Assembly: GCA_003220985.1 (NCBI GenBank)
Contig: QHTY01000070.1
Span: 19,197-25,294 of the forward strand
Reading direction: 5' to 3'
DNA from: Gemmatimonadota bacterium
GTDB taxonomy: Bacteria; Gemmatimonadota; Gemmatimonadetes; Gemmatimonadales; GWC2-71-9
DNA: 6,098 bases
The notes beneath the pieces are model-generated. The model was not told the DNA's origin and ran no database searches. It saw only the letters and a list, made by a program, of their open reading frames with translations. Below, piece after piece: positions 5,901 to 6,098 of this stretch. Positions within the stretch are counted from its first letter, which is position 1. The number at the start of each line of letters is the position of its first letter. The translations under genes and the position numbers were made by a program.

Positions 5901-6098
5901 GAGCATCGTACATGCCGGCTTTGTGGTGGACGTCGAGCTGCTCTACTCGGAGTCCCCTGTTGACGACATCGCGACGTTCAACCCGACGCTGGGGATCGCC
6001 GAGGCGACCGAGGAGGATACCGAATCCTTCCCTCAGGTCTTCGGCATCGTGCCGATCGCCACGTTTGAGACGCAGCGCAACTACGCCGCCTGGACCAA
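2935..6098 (+). CDS. RCC1-repeat beta-propeller lipoprotein with Ig-like domain (3' end outside window)
   Basis: A single frame runs without a stop from ATG 2935 to the window end (1054 codons visible). Residues 1-18 are a lipoprotein signal (MRR, hydrophobic LLVAALTAVLSIG) with C19 as the likely lipidated residue. The lipobox is slightly unusual because S, not L, is at position -3. Residues about 43-182 form an N-terminal module beginning GNADFFFLPP and ending DGRTLPINVRIEEG. Residues about 183-437 are a less clear, cysteine-bearing region. Residues about 438-508 look like a bacterial Ig-like domain (VTFTVTAGGGTIGGGG, GNTLTAAA). Residues 509-858 are seven 50-residue RCC1 units, enough for a complete seven-bladed propeller. 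Residues about 859-1054 contain a beta-rich segment (DVTVTQESFAFTSAGDQDYV, LLKYTFTNSG) of a type often seen near the ends of secreted bacterial proteins. It probably acts at the cell surface or in the periplasm in binding; the partner is unknown and no enzymatic motif was recognised. The gene stands alone behind a structured leader with GGAAAGG as ribosome binding site. The fold is confident; the role is not known. Confidence 0.9.
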   Translation, partial: MRRASLLVAALTAVLSIGCRDEQILKPTAAGGPSALIMDGATNGNADFFFLPPLVPDPSGGANFDAGKFNGNLAPVVEVCELTGDPRQGAADCAGSTPVFGPANMRLDLAKQRYQVNWDTKASALVSTKFYRIRARGSPRGSILGFLDVDPVDQGLKNVKTGDVVQFQDGRTLPINVRIEEGAFGARNPDHVERVVPSSIATGSVDVTTNTGFAGARFFDGWLPEGISQVTVIIERVPVTNATTPTSCLESGLLEIEGCYRFRTDPDLHGLGPNGTDLTFRVPVIAGVCVEIPELLHTGAPFQLHRRQEQDVEGKLSPTGPTVALPSVEAPFLTCGEFRPTHSLLGAIRSGRLSDLANAAWQAIARGVGRLVTPSPLHAFDLGAGGSTDGFSRFGWARAATMVKAAPTDNQVGLMGGKLLVDPSVCLVTMHPPRGLGQPPRPLVGEQVTFTVTAGGGTIGGGGSMVVNTGEDGCASASWVLGSATGLRGNTLTAAARATPNSVEFSAAGLGLVVDAGARHSCALNVAGAAFCWGFNDSGRVGDGTRTDRLVPTPVAAGLRFATVSAGFYHTCGVTTSGAAYCWGGNIGGALGDGTPTTRLVPTPVAGGLTFAALSAGSYHTCGLTTSGAAYCWGGNIGGALGDGTTSDRLVPTAVVGGLTFAKLSAGYFQTCGVTTSGAAYCWGINPVGQLGDGTQTNRLVPTPVAGGLTFADVSGQVYHTCGVTTSGAAYCWGSNSNGQLGDNTTTQRLVPTAVAGGLTFTSISAGDVHNCGVVTNGAAYCWGLNGSGQIGDGTRTDRLVPTRVAGGLTFAALTGGDFHSCGVTTSGAAYCWGLNEVGQVGDGTTINRLVPTAVVFQSTLPTTVPIAVNNFEIDLRSGRVENPSGVTGGGFYKGTQVVFGAGFAYDSVDYNTLVGYNPRGTESDFVASPVTVLSGAPEHHTTTQLQPRAGLIALRDVTVTQESFAFTSAGDQDYVLLKYTFTNSGQFASIVHAGFVVDVELLYSESPVDDIATFNPTLGIAEATEEDTESFPQVFGIVPIATFETQRNYAAWT
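4459..5508 (+). repeat. Seven tandem 150-bp RCC1 units within the lipoprotein gene
   Basis: The conserved CWG tryptophan codons lie at 4531, 4681, 4831, 4981, 5131, 5281 and 5431, an exact 150-base (50-codon) period with no indel. The consensus unit reads GGLTFA..SAG..HTCGVTTSGAAYCWG.N..GQLGDGT...RLVPT.VA. Each unit has two cysteines ten residues apart (522/532, 572/582 and so on to 822/832). The first and last units diverge at their outer edges, as expected for the ends of a propeller. This is a protein repeat, not a mobile or CRISPR repeat. Confidence 0.93.

Noticed and set aside
5209..5913. A 234-codon minus-strand open frame opposite the RCC1 units and C-terminal domain
   Set aside because: It is antisense to clear RCC1 repeats, and its apparent internal repetition (PAVRR, EAPAVRRAT) only mirrors the 150-bp repeats.

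Overview
The window is GC-rich bacterial DNA and most likely metagenomic. The best hint of origin is the large secreted RCC1-repeat lipoprotein on the right. Its N-terminal module (a GNADFFFLPP-like start and a DGRTLPI-like end) and its single bacterial Ig-like domain resemble lipoproteins I associate with Gemmatimonadota. That is an inference from memory of the family and was not searched.

Layout. (1) Bases 1-327, plus strand: the C-terminal end of an ammonium transporter (Amt). (2) Bases 328-2496, minus strand: a damaged defence-type block. Transcribed right to left, it holds a winged-HTH/nucleotidyltransferase gene (MntA-like antitoxin type), the first 49 codons of what looks like its HEPN partner, and a type I restriction-modification methyltransferase gene (hsdM) with a lost start and a one-base deletion. 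No hsdS or hsdR is visible. (3) Bases 2497-2934: a junction region with a possible kelch-repeat remnant, one unrecognised minus-strand open frame and a structured leader containing a terminator-like hairpin. (4) Bases 2935-6098, plus strand: one long frame, still open at the window edge, with at least 1054 codons. It encodes a lipoprotein with a signal peptide, a cysteine-bearing N-terminal module, an Ig-like domain, a seven-unit RCC1 beta-propeller with an exact 150-bp period, and the start of a further beta-rich domain.

How the genes fit together. The minus-strand block reads as a decaying defence island. The nucleotidyltransferase appears to have lost its original start at about 2508, the HEPN gene is cut at about codon 49 and runs straight into hsdM, and hsdM is frameshifted near 810. 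If the base calls are right, none of the three is fully intact, although the nucleotidyltransferase may still be made from an internal GTG. The RCC1 lipoprotein is unrelated to this block, intact as far as it can be seen, and evidently under protein-level selection. I see no convincing new multi-gene system. The points most worth checking are the HEPN/hsdM deletion junction, the structured leader of the lipoprotein gene, and the paired-cysteine propeller.
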